A DNA stretch of 64,000 bases from Paenibacillus etheri (GTDB lineage Bacteria; Bacillota; Bacilli; Paenibacillales; Paenibacillaceae), in NCBI RefSeq assembly GCF_001012825.1, contig NZ_LCZJ02000012.1, forward strand, positions 131,185 to 195,184, read 5' to 3'. Below are positions 1 to 8,469 of this stretch, one piece after another. Position numbers and translations under genes: made by a program. Within the stretch, counting starts at the first letter, position 1. Each line of letters begins with the position of its first letter. The notes beneath the pieces are model-generated. The model was not told the origin of the DNA and searched no databases. It saw nothing but the letters and a program-made list of their open reading frames with translations.

Positions 1-604
1 TGGGAAACAACTCCAAACACTAATCGAAAAAAGTCGCACAACGGGCATGGAAATCAATACAGTTATTGGCGACACAGCCTATTCTGAGAAAGAAAATATT
101 CAGTATGCCAAACAAAACGAATTGCAACTCGTATCCAAATTACATCCGCAGATTACTCAAGGTGCTCGTAAAAAAGAAGATGAATTTGAGTTTAATAAAG
201 ATGCAGGGAGGTACGTTTGTAAAGCTGGGCATATGGCAATTCGTAGAGCACGTACGGGGACAAAGAATGTAGGCAGAAATCAAATATATACTTATTATTT
301 TGATATCGATAAGTGTAAGCAATGTCCCTATAGAGAAGGATGTTATAAAGAGGGCGCACAATCAAAAACCTATTCAGTGAGTATCAAATCCACGGAGCAT
401 AGTGAGCAGCAAACTTTTCAAGAAAGTGAATATTTCAAAGAGAGAGCAAGAGAACGCTATAAAATCGAAGCGAAGAATAGTGAACTAAAACACAGACACG
501 GGTATGATGTAGCATCTTCCTCAGGTCTCGTTGGCATGCACATGCAAGGGGCAATGGCTATATTTGCAGTAAATCTCAAAAGAATATTGACGCTATTAAA
601 GTAA
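1..604 (+). CDS. IS1182-family transposase, C-terminal part (cut by window edge)
   Basis: The frame is open from base 2, so the protein begins outside the window; the ATG at 47 is internal. The visible ~200 residues carry a GDTAYSEKEN segment, which fits the second catalytic Asp of the DDE fold. Next comes a Cys pair region (KCKQCPYREGC), then ERYKIEAKNSELKHRHG, where the catalytic Glu is expected. This order (D, CxxC insert, E, C-terminal helix) is typical of IS1182/DDE_Tnp_1_6 transposases. It mobilises its own IS by DNA cleavage and strand transfer. No stop or frameshift is visible in this part. Whether the element is intact cannot be judged without the left flank. Confidence 0.85.
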   Translation, partial: GKQLQTLIEKSRTTGMEINTVIGDTAYSEKENIQYAKQNELQLVSKLHPQITQGARKKEDEFEFNKDAGRYVCKAGHMAIRRARTGTKNVGRNQIYTYYFDIDKCKQCPYREGCYKEGAQSKTYSVSIKSTEHSEQQTFQESEYFKERARERYKIEAKNSELKHRHGYDVASSSGLVGMHMQGAMAIFAVNLKRILTLLK

Positions 605-628
605 AAAACATGAGGACATATATAAAAT

Positions 629-670
629 AAAGGCGAAGTCTTACTCGAACTGGAGTCAGAATTCGCCTTT
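629..670. terminator. Stem-loop downstream of transposase
   Basis: AAAGGCGAA at 629-637 pairs with TTCGCCTTT at 662-670 around a 24-base loop. It lies 25 bp after the transposase stop, so it is a terminator or part of the IS right end. The target-site duplication cannot be defined. Confidence 0.5.
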
Positions 671-798
671 ATCTATTCAGGCACATTTTACAGATTCGTA
701 AAGTACACGTTTTTCAGTGGCCTCCAATTATGGCTTCGTCTTTTGTAGGTTCGCATACCCTTTTAATCCCAGACAATAATGTCCTTTTTACAATTGAA

Positions 799-1968
799 CT
801 ATTGCACCGAAAGTACAGTCTCCAGCTCAGGGATATATTCCTTGACCATATTGTTGTCTTCCCACCGTCCTTTAACCCCAGCTGGGGCTTGACCTTCGGA
901 TACGACTAAGTACGGTTTGATGGTTACGGTACTCGGTATAGTCTTGAAGGGTTCAAAACGAATATTATAAGATTCGCTAATGGGGTGAGCACCGATGGGC
1001 TTCAGTTGAACGCCATTTTCATCCACGATGTCAAACTGAAGAGCGATGATGCCCCCGTTAGCACCCTTGTATTTCGAAGGGATAGAAGCGAGCATTTCTT
1101 CTACGCTCTGGCCCGGTTTGGTTTTGTACTCAACGGATACCTGGGTTGTGATTGGGGTGATTTCCACCTTACTGATCTGCAAGTTAATGTTATCTTGATG
1201 CTTGGTCTCCTCTGAAGTTAGAACGGTAACGGGCGTTGATTTTGTAACAGGCAGAACGAATTGGAACGGGACATCGTAACCCTTTAACGTTACATTTACA
1301 GTCAAGTCAAACTGATCAGGGAACTGGACAGTCTGTGTTGTTGTGCTCGGCTCATAATAAGTGTTCAAAACCTCAACCATTATACTGGAAGCAGTCTCAC
1401 CGTCCATGTGTTCGTAACTCCAGAGCAGAGATTGGCCTTTATAGAGAACCTCTAACGTATCCACCGCCCCTTTATTGGCATCGGAAGGCGGCGAATTGGG
1501 CTCCGAAGCCAGACGGTTTCCAGGAGTAGTTAAGTTCATAAGAATTCGGGTCCCGTCAAATAACAACGTTGGAATATTCATAGTCACATCGCCATGGGTC
1601 ACGCTTTGGTTTACGTTTGTGATGAAATCCTCGGCTTTTTGAACACCGGGATCTCCGTTGTTCTCGCCCCATAATGAATAGATTTGTCCCAGAACCGGAA
1701 TTTGCTTGAGTGCATCAGCCATTGCGGGCGATACAAAGCCGGAAGCAAGGATTGTAACTCCAAGGATTGCAGCGGCTGCAGTGGAAAGCCACCATTTATT
1801 AAAAGTTCTTGATACATTTGTCTTTCTCTGAATGGGGGAAATGGAATTATCGGTCTCCCTGATGATTTGGTAAGTCTCATTCAGCTTGGCGCGGGCAATA
1901 TCCGATAACTGATCGGGAAGTAGGCTTTGGCAGTTCTTTAATTGTTCTTCTAACTTAGTGTTCACCAT
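799..1968 (-). CDS. DUF4179-type anti-sigma factor, single-pass membrane protein
   Basis: The protein has 389 residues. Residues 1-58 form a cytoplasmic helical region that would hold the sigma factor. A membrane segment spans about 60-80 (AAAAILGVTILASGFVSPAMA), and the PxLGxIYSLW segment right after it is the hallmark start of DUF4179 ectodomains. The remainder (about 100-389) is an extracytoplasmic beta-rich domain of the DUF4179/DUF5643 type. The ATG at 1968 is preceded by TGGAG. The gene overlaps the end of the ECF sigma gene by 14 bp, so the two are translationally coupled. Role by family: sequesters the partner ECF sigma until an envelope signal is sensed. The signal is unknown. Confidence 0.8.
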   Translation of the reverse strand: MVNTKLEEQLKNCQSLLPDQLSDIARAKLNETYQIIRETDNSISPIQRKTNVSRTFNKWWLSTAAAAILGVTILASGFVSPAMADALKQIPVLGQIYSLWGENNGDPGVQKAEDFITNVNQSVTHGDVTMNIPTLLFDGTRILMNLTTPGNRLASEPNSPPSDANKGAVDTLEVLYKGQSLLWSYEHMDGETASSIMVEVLNTYYEPSTTTQTVQFPDQFDLTVNVTLKGYDVPFQFVLPVTKSTPVTVLTSEETKHQDNINLQISKVEITPITTQVSVEYKTKPGQSVEEMLASIPSKYKGANGGIIALQFDIVDENGVQLKPIGAHPISESYNIRFEPFKTIPSTVTIKPYLVVSEGQAPAGVKGRWEDNNMVKEYIPELETVLSVQ

Positions 1969-2488
1969 GTGGCAACTCCATTTCTTGATTGAATTGAGAT
2001 GAATGCTTTAGCTTTTTGCGGGCGCGATGCAGCCGGGTCTTCACGGCAACCGTAGAAATTTCGAGAATGTCGGAAATTTGACGGATCGGCATGTCCTGTA
2101 GGTAATGAAGGTGAATGACAATCCGTAGATTCTCCTCAAGATGTTGAACGGCATCCCATAATTCGATTTTCTCATAATCCTTGGAAGTGGAAGGGACTTC
2201 AGGAAGCTCTCCATAAGGGAGGGCTCTTGCGTTGTTTTTGATCATTTTGTTGCATTCATTAATCAGAATCCGGAAGATCCACGTTTTGAAAAAATCGGGC
2301 TCTCTGAGTGTATGGATGGACTTAAAGGCTTTAAGCATCGTCTCTTGCAGGGCATCTGCACAATCTTCATCTTTGTTGACGATGGACCTTGCAGTTCTAT
2401 ATAAAGGTAACTCTATCTCCTGCATCAACTGCACGAATGCTTCTGGGTCCCCAGCTTTGGCTTTGACGACAATAGAATTAATATGCAA
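1955..2488 (-). CDS. ECF RNA polymerase sigma factor
   Basis: The protein has 177 residues with the normal two-domain layout: sigma-70 region 2 at about 20-90 (the DALQETMLKAFKSI stretch matches 2.2) and region 4 at about 115-165 (IRQISDILEISTVAVKTRLHRAR helix-turn-helix). It starts at a TTG (2488) with a modest AGG site; no ATG in this frame precedes the conserved N-terminus. It is followed by the overlapping anti-sigma gene, so the pair forms an operon. It most resembles the SigV/SigW-like envelope-stress group; a precise subgroup cannot be assigned by eye. A plausible autoregulatory promoter lies about 60 bp upstream. Confidence 0.87.
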   Translation of the reverse strand: MHINSIVVKAKAGDPEAFVQLMQEIELPLYRTARSIVNKDEDCADALQETMLKAFKSIHTLREPDFFKTWIFRILINECNKMIKNNARALPYGELPEVPSTSKDYEKIELWDAVQHLEENLRIVIHLHYLQDMPIRQISDILEISTVAVKTRLHRARKKLKHSSQFNQEMELPHGEH

Positions 2489-2548
2489 AGATTTACCTGC
2501 TTTCTTGACTAAAAGTCTTAGGATGTTCGTAACGTTACTTATATATTA

Positions 2549-2576
2549 GATCGGGTAGATAGCTAGAAGGTTACAA
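2549..2576 (-). promoter_or_regulatory. Candidate ECF-type autoregulatory promoter
   Basis: Read on the minus strand, TTGTAACC (2576-2569) is followed about 15 bp later by CGATC (2553-2549). An AAC-type -35 with a CG-containing -10 is the general pattern of ECF promoters, and most ECF operons autoregulate. Only motif resemblance supports it. The rest of 2577-2697 shows nothing recognisable. Confidence 0.35.
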
Positions 2577-2697
2577 GGAAAGAAAACCTACGATATCCGG
2601 GGACTGCACCGCTTGGGCAAAATTAGCACACACTAGTTCCTGCAAGCATTCTGGGTTCACAAAATAATATAGTATCTTGAGGGTTGCTTACCGAAAG

Positions 2698-2732
2698 CAA
2701 AAGCCCCCTCCGCTATTTTGGCGGAAAGGGCC
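2698..2732 (-). terminator. Terminator of the XRE-TPR gene
   Basis: On the minus strand GCCCTTTCCGC pairs with GCGGAGGGGGC and is followed by TTTTGCTTT, a rho-independent structure placed 38 bp after the stop of the gene at 2770-3807. Confidence 0.65.
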
Positions 2733-2769
2733 TCGTCCATGTTATTTGGTGTTTTTAATAATGTTAGGT

Positions 2770-3807
2770 TTATTTATTCAACATTATCTTTAAATTTTCT
2801 ATTTCTCTCTTATAAAAATCAACGGTCTTACCCTCTATGACTTTCCAGTCCCTTTCTAGTAGCTCAATTATTTCGTGAAGCTTTTCAATAGACTTATCAT
2901 ATTCCCCTTTTATTATATATATATGAGAAATGGCTTCAAATGCATCTGTATACTTTGGACTTGGCTGTAGTTCGTAACCTTTGGAATAGTATTCTATGGC
3001 TTCGTCGTACCTGCAAAGTTTAGCCATACAGTCTCCTCTGGAGGACCATGCAAGCCAATCCTCAGGATACAAATCAGTCATTTGCTCCCAGAGAGCCAGC
3101 GCTTGAGAAAGGTTGCCTTCTTCCTTGCATATCAGCCCTCCATATTTTTGATATAAATGACCAGGTTGGATTTGGTTCAATTGTTCCAGAATTTCTTTTG
3201 CTTCAATGCATCTGCCGTCTGCAATTAAATAGTTCATAAGCCATACATAAGCCTGCCAGTAATCTGGGTGATTTGGCACGAAATTCTTGTAATACTCAAT
3301 GAGTTTATGGTGATTTGAAAAGTTCCAGTCAAAAATGATTCCATTCTCTGCATCTCGCAAAGCATTATGATTACTTTTGCTGTCCGGAGCTAGTAGCAGT
3401 GCATCCTTGGCATAATGGGAAGCCAATTCACGGTGCTCATCTGAACGATGAATGTGTAACTGAGCTAGCAAGGTGAGGGATGGGGATTTTTTTTGCTCAT
3501 CCGTTAGTTTTTCTTTTAAAAATTGTTCAGCATAGTTAAAATCGTCTTCGGATATAAAATGTTCAGTACTAATCATATTTCCAATTCGTTCTAAATGGGT
3601 ATCATCGGTTAATGCAAATAATTCATCAATTGTAACACCAAAAATCACGGATAAATCAGGAAGAATTTGAATATCAGGCATGGTTACATTGTTTTCCCAC
3701 TTGGATACTGCTTGAGATGACATATTCATTTTTGCTGCAAGTTCTTCCTGAGTCATTCCTTTTTGTAATCGTAGTGTTTTGATTTTTTTTCCTATCTCAA
3801 TATTCAT
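2770..3807 (-). CDS. XRE-family regulator with TPR domain
   Basis: The protein has 345 residues. Residues 4-60 form a Cro/C1-type helix-turn-helix (GMTQEELAAKMNMSSQAVSKW). The rest is helical, with TPR-like repeats at about 140-340 (for example WLAWSSRGDCMAKLCRYDEA, then AIEYYSKGYELQP). The ATG at 3807 is chosen because AATTGGAGG sits 8 bases before it; the in-frame TTG at 3822 would overlap that ribosome site. HTH-TPR proteins of this type are transcription regulators, sometimes governed by peptides or by protein partners. The gene stands alone with its own terminator, and its target is unknown. Confidence 0.8.
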   Translation of the reverse strand: MNIEIGKKIKTLRLQKGMTQEELAAKMNMSSQAVSKWENNVTMPDIQILPDLSVIFGVTIDELFALTDDTHLERIGNMISTEHFISEDDFNYAEQFLKEKLTDEQKKSPSLTLLAQLHIHRSDEHRELASHYAKDALLLAPDSKSNHNALRDAENGIIFDWNFSNHHKLIEYYKNFVPNHPDYWQAYVWLMNYLIADGRCIEAKEILEQLNQIQPGHLYQKYGGLICKEEGNLSQALALWEQMTDLYPEDWLAWSSRGDCMAKLCRYDEAIEYYSKGYELQPSPKYTDAFEAISHIYIIKGEYDKSIEKLHEIIELLERDWKVIEGKTVDFYKREIENLKIMLNK

Positions 3808-4126
3808 TTGGATAACCTCCAATTTGTATCATTTCGACTAGTCAATTGAATTATAACTTTTTGTATAAAATATCCTCAATGACCGCTTAGTTAAGCGAAT
3901 TAACCTATCAGGTTACCTTGGTAGTCTATGCCTAATTATTCTGGTTACGATTTCAGATTTATCGACAATTCTGCTCTGAGGGTTGGGGGAGAGGAAATGT
4001 AAAAAAAATTACTTGTCGATTTTCTTTCCCAAGGTTGCAGAGCATATCTTGTTATGACATACTCGTCAGCAAATGGTTCACTAAGTTAAACGATTGAACG
4101 AGACGAAAAGAAATGGAGGTTTCTTG

Positions 4127-4195
4127 ATGAAAACGATGATCATTGAAAAATACGGGAAAAGTCCTCAAAGCGAAAGAATATTAAAGATAAAGTGA
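4127..4195 (+). pseudogene. Remnant start of a zinc/NADP oxidoreductase-like gene
   Basis: GGAGG is followed by ATG and a 22-residue peptide beginning MKTMIIEKYGKSP, which resembles the conserved N-terminus of quinone-reductase/alcohol-dehydrogenase (MDR) proteins. The frame then hits TGA and no homologous continuation is visible. The rest of the gap 3808-4351 holds no other gene; 3838-4110 shows no recognisable feature. Confidence 0.35.
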
Positions 4196-4351
4196 CAGGG
4201 AATTTAACCCAACTCGTAGAATATAACTACTTGTGCCAAGAAAGGAGAATTCCTATGTGTTTTTACTGTTATAGAATGATAAGAATCCGCCACCTCCCCG
4301 AAACCAACATGTTAAAGTAAGATACTACACAAATCATATGGGGTGTATCGG

Positions 4352-4996
4352 ATGAAGATAAATAATGATTATTTGAAGGAACAATTAAAACATGTTTACT
4401 GGCTTAATGGAGGACCTTGTGCTGGGAAGACTACCATGACCAAGAAATTTGTAGAGGAACTAGGCTTTCAAACATTGGGTGATGATGTCTTAAAATATAG
4501 ACCATTCACTAGTCCTGTTGAATACCCTGCCCTTCAATTTCCTAATCCTGATTTGGATTGGAATAAGTGGTTCAATAAACCCGTAGATGAGCACTGCCAG
4601 TGGCTATTTCAAATCGTCGAAGAGATGATGGACTTCTTTATCATTGATTTGTTGAAAATGCCTAATGACAAACCAATAATAATTGATCTAGGAATAATGC
4701 CTGAGCGTATACTACCGTTTATCCCAGAAGAGAGAATGATTTGTTTTTATACGTCCAACGAAGAGATCGAGAGATTATATTACTTTAGAGAAGATCATAA
4801 GATGATTTTGGACTGTATTAACGCCTACACGACAAATCCAGAAGAAACGATTAAGCACGGGAACAAATCTATGGTTAAGTTCTCCAATGAAATAAAGGAT
4901 GCTTGTACTAAAATAGGGATCAAAACCGTTGAAAGAATACCAAGTATGAGTGTGGAAGAACAATTTAGGTTAGTTAGAGAACATTTTGAATTGTAG
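4352..4996 (+). CDS. P-loop kinase-like ATPase
   Basis: The protein has 214 residues. A Walker A motif GGPCAGKTT sits at residues 20-28, directly after a short beta strand (HVYWLNGG), as in small-molecule or nucleotide kinases of the AAA_33/AAA_18 type. A hydrophobic strand ending IIIDLGIMPERIL near residue 115 fits the Walker B position. The downstream EEIERLYYFREDHKMI region could be the lid. The ATG at 4352 is preferred because GGGGTG lies just upstream; a GTG at 4343 overlaps that site. It is monocistronic with its own terminator. The substrate cannot be named, and no partner gene is adjacent. Confidence 0.6.
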   Translation: MKINNDYLKEQLKHVYWLNGGPCAGKTTMTKKFVEELGFQTLGDDVLKYRPFTSPVEYPALQFPNPDLDWNKWFNKPVDEHCQWLFQIVEEMMDFFIIDLLKMPNDKPIIIDLGIMPERILPFIPEERMICFYTSNEEIERLYYFREDHKMILDCINAYTTNPEETIKHGNKSMVKFSNEIKDACTKIGIKTVERIPSMSVEEQFRLVREHFEL

Positions 4997-5025
4997 AGAT
5001 GACCAAAAGGTAAATCCATTCCAAG

Positions 5026-5060
5026 AACCCCTTCCTTGTTTAGGAGGGGGTTGTCTTTAT
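5026..5060 (+). terminator. Terminator of the P-loop kinase gene
   Basis: AACCCCTTCC pairs with GGAGGGGGTT around TTGTTTA and is followed by a T-rich tail. It lies 30 bp after the stop at 4996. Confidence 0.75.
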
Positions 5061-5085
5061 ATATTGGTGTAAATTTTAATATAAG

Positions 5086-5115
5086 TGCAACCCATTCTAC
5101 GGATTTTCTACTATA
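5086..5115 (+). promoter_or_regulatory. Candidate ECF-type promoter
   Basis: TGCAACCC (5086-5093) and CTACTATA (5108-5115) lie about 14 bp apart, 32 bp before the sigma gene start. The AACC-type -35 resembles ECF autoregulation sites and the candidate upstream of the first sigma gene at 2549-2576. Motif evidence only. Confidence 0.3.
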
Positions 5116-5146
5116 TAGATAAGAGTGTTTAAAAGGAGAATAACGG

Positions 5147-5704
5147 ATGGAAGACCAAGGAATAGTCCACTTATATCTACAGCGCTCACAGCAAGCTATT
5201 TTAGAGACTAAGAATAAATATGGGGCTTATTGCAGAGTGATTGCAAGAAACATTATTTCAAATTTCTCTGATGTTGAAGAGTGTGAGAATGATACATACT
5301 TAGCTGCATGGAATGCAATACCGCCTAATCTGCCTAGGAATTTTCCTGTATTTCTAGGGAGGATCACCCGTAATATTGCGCTTGATAAGTATGGTTATAA
5401 CACAGCGAAAAAGCGTAATCGTGAGTTTGAAGTCATTCTAACTGAACTAGAAGAATGTTTAGCCTCACCTGATACTGTAGAAACAGAGTATGAAGAAGGT
5501 GAGGTAGCAAACTTAATAAATCAATTTTTATACGGCATAGATGAGCAAGCAAGAAACATATTTATTGGAAGGTACTGGTATTCCTATTCAATAGATGAGC
5601 TTTCAATGAGATTTAATATGAGTAGTAGTAAAGTGAAATCTATATTATTTAGGACAAGAAATAAACTTAGAGTTCATCTAGACAAAGAGGGGGTTAACCT
5701 ATGA
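5147..5704 (+). CDS. ECF-type sigma-70 factor
   Basis: The protein has 185 residues. Region 2 spans about 20-90 (SDVEECENDTYLAAWNAIPP) and region 4 about 125-178 (YSIDELSMRFNMSSSKVKSILFRTRNKL helix-turn-helix). The wording differs from the sigma at 1955-2488, so this is a different ECF branch; it resembles the Firmicute group whose downstream partner is a membrane anti-sigma. The ATG has AAAAGGAG 9 bases upstream. Its last codons overlap the next start by 4 bp (ATGA), which indicates translational coupling. Confidence 0.85.
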   Translation: MEDQGIVHLYLQRSQQAILETKNKYGAYCRVIARNIISNFSDVEECENDTYLAAWNAIPPNLPRNFPVFLGRITRNIALDKYGYNTAKKRNREFEVILTELEECLASPDTVETEYEEGEVANLINQFLYGIDEQARNIFIGRYWYSYSIDELSMRFNMSSSKVKSILFRTRNKLRVHLDKEGVNL

Positions 5705-6654
5705 AAAAAGAAGATTTATTTAAGGAGATCGGACTCATTGATGAGAACTTAATTAATGCGGCTGGGCACAATGGAACAGAGAAAAGGAAGAAAGGCATCT
5801 CTAAAAAATGGGTTGTTCTGGTTGCCTGTCTAATCCTGTATAGTTCAACCGCTTCAGCTTTATTAGCAACAGAATATTATAAAAATCAAAATTCAGAGCC
5901 TTACATACGTTATTTAAAAGCTGAAGACATGGAGTTAGAACCTACTGCTCAATATGAAGCGGAAAAATTTCTACATGCTTTAAAAAGTGATAATAATGAA
6001 TATGTATATATTGCTATTAATAGGCTGGTAGAATCCTTTAATGACCAAAAGTTGAGAGTAAAAGCGTTAAAGGAACTTCAGCCATTTTTAAAAAATGAGA
6101 ATCAAAAAATTGCCGATGCGGCTGCGTTTGCCGTCGATATTTTGTCAAAAAGTTATCGGAGCCCCTATATTGTTAAATTAGCAGACGGAAGTATGGTATT
6201 TACGTTGTTTAATAATTATTCGGATTATGGAAGTCAAAATGTTATTTGGAGAATAAAAGACAATGTGCTTAAAGAGTATTTAAGTTTTTCTACACCATCT
6301 ATGTATGTTACAAAAATTGTTCCTTCACCCAATCATAAGTTAGTTGCGATTGTAACATGCTCTAATAAAAGTAATTTCGTTCAAATTAGTAATATTGAAG
6401 AGGGAATGACGAGTCCAGAGTTAATAGAATCTGCAAGAGTCAAATATGGTGCACAAAAAGAATTAGATACATGGATTCGCACAGATCATGAGAATTATAG
6501 CTATGCAGATAAGTTAGTGTGGAAAGACAATGATACTTTAGCATTTGAGGGTTCTCTTGCCTACCAGAATACTGAAATTATTGAAAATGTTACTGTAAAA
6601 TATCAGTTTAGTAAAAAGATAATAGAAGTAAAAGAGCTTAATACGTCTAGATGA
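5701..6654 (+). CDS. Putative membrane anti-sigma protein
   Basis: The protein has 317 residues. A short cytoplasmic part (1-35, MKKEDLFKEIGLIDENLI) precedes one membrane helix at about 36-54 (WVVLVACLILYSSTASALL). An extracytoplasmic domain follows, with a HEAT-like helical stretch at about 80-150 and a beta-rich C-terminus. The position and ATGA overlap with the sigma gene, together with the N-in single-pass topology, make it the likely anti-sigma. The family name is not recognised with confidence. Base composition (AT-rich) matches its sigma partner. Confidence 0.6.
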   Translation: MKKEDLFKEIGLIDENLINAAGHNGTEKRKKGISKKWVVLVACLILYSSTASALLATEYYKNQNSEPYIRYLKAEDMELEPTAQYEAEKFLHALKSDNNEYVYIAINRLVESFNDQKLRVKALKELQPFLKNENQKIADAAAFAVDILSKSYRSPYIVKLADGSMVFTLFNNYSDYGSQNVIWRIKDNVLKEYLSFSTPSMYVTKIVPSPNHKLVAIVTCSNKSNFVQISNIEEGMTSPELIESARVKYGAQKELDTWIRTDHENYSYADKLVWKDNDTLAFEGSLAYQNTEIIENVTVKYQFSKKIIEVKELNTSR

Positions 6655-6680
6655 GAACATGCCCCGGCGGCTCCTGTTAT

Positions 6681-6748
6681 AGTTTTCGCTTACTTATGAT
6701 ATGGTTCACCGTATCAGACGGCAAGTTTTCAATGAAAAGCTCGCAGAG
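6681..6748 (+). repeat. Dispersed quasi-palindromic repeat, copy A (centre inverted)
   Basis: The right arm and flank (GGCAAGTTTT ... CTCGCAG) read as in copy B at 8206-8280. The central part (CTTACTTATGATATGGTT) is the reverse complement of the copy B centre. It fills part of the 325-bp gap 6655-6979. After it, GTGCGGA (about 6776) and TCCGCAC (about 6828) form a further possible stem. The rest of the gap is the promoter region of the AraC gene. Confidence 0.65.
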
Positions 6749-6979
6749 ATTTCAAAAGTTTATTATTGGCATGGGTGCGGAATTTTAATAAGACATACTC
6801 AGCGATTAAGTCAGCCGCAACGGTGTCTCCGCACTTTTTCGGATGATAAAATATGCGCTGCCTAGTTGCAAATTGATATGATACAGACTAAATAGTGGTT
6901 TCCGCAAGTAGAATCAAGCAATGCAATTTCCATTACTCTACAATGACTATAGAGTGGTTGAAACGAGGTGGACAGACGA

Positions 6980-7948
6980 ATGTACGAGTGGCACAAGCAA
7001 ATCCAAATAATCGTTGATGAAATTGACGAGTGTATTAAAAATCGTAACGGTGAAGCAATAACGCTACGATTTCTTTCTCGCAAGTTAGGTTATTCCGAAT
7101 TTCACACTACGAGAAAATTCAAGGAAATATCGGGTATGCAATTTAGGGATTATCTACGGCATAGAAAATTAGCCTTTGCACTAAAAGAAGTTCGGGATAG
7201 TGAAAAAAGCCTTTTAGATATTGCTTTTGATTATGGTTTTTCATCACATGAAGCTTTTACCAGAGCCTTTAAGGGAACATATGGTGTAACTCCAAGCGAA
7301 TACCGAAAAAAGCCTAAGCCTGTCGTTCTTCGTACAAAAATAAACCCTTTCGACCGCTACTTTTTGGGATTGGGAGAGATTGGTATGATGAAATCTACAG
7401 ACAATGTTAAAATCTATTTTATAACCATCCCCGCTCACAAATTTCTGCACATTAAAAACTATGAGAGTAACGGGTATTGGGATTTTTGGCAAAAGCAAAG
7501 TCTTATTCCGGGACAGGACTGCGAAACCATTTGCGGCCTACTCGATAGTATCAAGGGCAAACTGGATGACGATGGCGGGAGCGAACCTAACGGCGGCAGC
7601 GGTCAGATTATGGCGTACATTAATGACCCTGACGGCAGACTCTGCGATTGGGGTATTCCGCGTACAGAGTGTCATGGTGTACGACTTCCTTTTGATTATA
7701 AAGGCGAAGTACCACCACAAATGCTTATGATTGATGTTCCCGAAGCCGAATATATTGTCTTTGAACATGGGCCATTCGATTATGAGCAGGAAAATCGTAG
7801 TGTGGAGGAAAAGATTGAAGAGGCAATGGCAATTTTTGATTTTGCAGGCACTGGTTACTGCTTTGATACTTCCCCCGGTCGAATAATTTACTTTTATTTT
7901 AATCCGGAGCGGTATTTTAAGTATATCAGACCAGTGCGGAAGTCATAA
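6980..7948 (+). CDS. AraC-family regulator with GyrI-like effector domain
   Basis: The protein has 322 residues. Two AraC helix-turn-helix motifs lie in residues 5-105 (LSRKLGYSEFHTTRKF and DIAFDYGFSSHEAFTRAF, ending YGVTPSEYR). A GyrI/SoxS-ligand type domain follows at about 145-318. The ATG at 6980 is used because CGAGGTGG lies 8 bases upstream; the GTG at 6968 overlaps that site. Such proteins act as ligand-responsive activators, often of drug-efflux or stress genes. No target gene is adjacent: the next genes run on the other strand. It is monocistronic with its own terminator. A second AraC/GyrI protein occurs at 27883-28755. Confidence 0.85.
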   Translation: MYEWHKQIQIIVDEIDECIKNRNGEAITLRFLSRKLGYSEFHTTRKFKEISGMQFRDYLRHRKLAFALKEVRDSEKSLLDIAFDYGFSSHEAFTRAFKGTYGVTPSEYRKKPKPVVLRTKINPFDRYFLGLGEIGMMKSTDNVKIYFITIPAHKFLHIKNYESNGYWDFWQKQSLIPGQDCETICGLLDSIKGKLDDDGGSEPNGGSGQIMAYINDPDGRLCDWGIPRTECHGVRLPFDYKGEVPPQMLMIDVPEAEYIVFEHGPFDYEQENRSVEEKIEEAMAIFDFAGTGYCFDTSPGRIIYFYFNPERYFKYIRPVRKS

Positions 7949-7954
7949 TCAATA

Positions 7955-7984
7955 AAAGCACCTGCCCAATGGGGTAGGTGCTTT
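7955..7984 (+). terminator. Terminator of AraC/GyrI gene
   Basis: AAAGCACCT pairs with AGGTGCTTT around a GC-rich inner loop, directly after the stop at 7948. Confidence 0.75.
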
Positions 7985-8178
7985 ACTACATATGATAACG
8001 TCCTGACACCGCTCCTTCACAGATAATGACTTCCAAGCCAGTCAAAACAGATTAAGCAGGGAAGCAAAAGGGTGCGGCTATGTGCTGATGAAGAAAATAA
8101 GCAGACTGTAGTGTTGTCTCCGCAACCATATAGCCGCATGATTAGTTGGATTATCTGCTTTAGAAGCAATATAAGTTT

Positions 8179-8370
8179 AAAGGGTACCTATTGGGGGTAC
8201 CCTTTAAACTTGCCGTTATAGACAGCGCGGTGAACCATATCATAAGTAGCGGCAAGTTTTTTTTAGAAAAACTCGCAGGAGCCTGTATTTATAGCATGCC
8301 GACTATAAAGAAGGGTTAGGCGACACTCCGGTCGGAACGATGCGTGAGCAGGCTTCTGCGAGCTTTTTTG
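8179..8370 (+). repeat. Composite intergenic repeat, copy B (hairpin, palindrome, long stem)
   Basis: Three modules sit side by side. A hairpin pairs AAAGGGTACC with GGTACCCTTT (8179-8205). The repeat unit (8206-8260) has arms AACTTGCCG and CGGCAAGTT and a centre containing ACAGCGCGGTGAACC in family form. A long stem pairs CTCGCAGGAGCCTG (about 8271) with CAGGCTTCTGCGAG (about 8352) and is followed by CTTTTTT. This sits in the 520-bp gap 7949-8469 just beyond the 3' end of the RiPP locus. Bases 7985-8178 contain no recognisable gene. Confidence 0.65.
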
Positions 8371-8469
8371 AACAACGGTATGGAACTAAGACTATATCGG
8401 TATAATCGCAATCCTGCCAGCTAATGCTGCATCCGCACTTGAAACAATAATTTGGATTTAGCCCACGAA

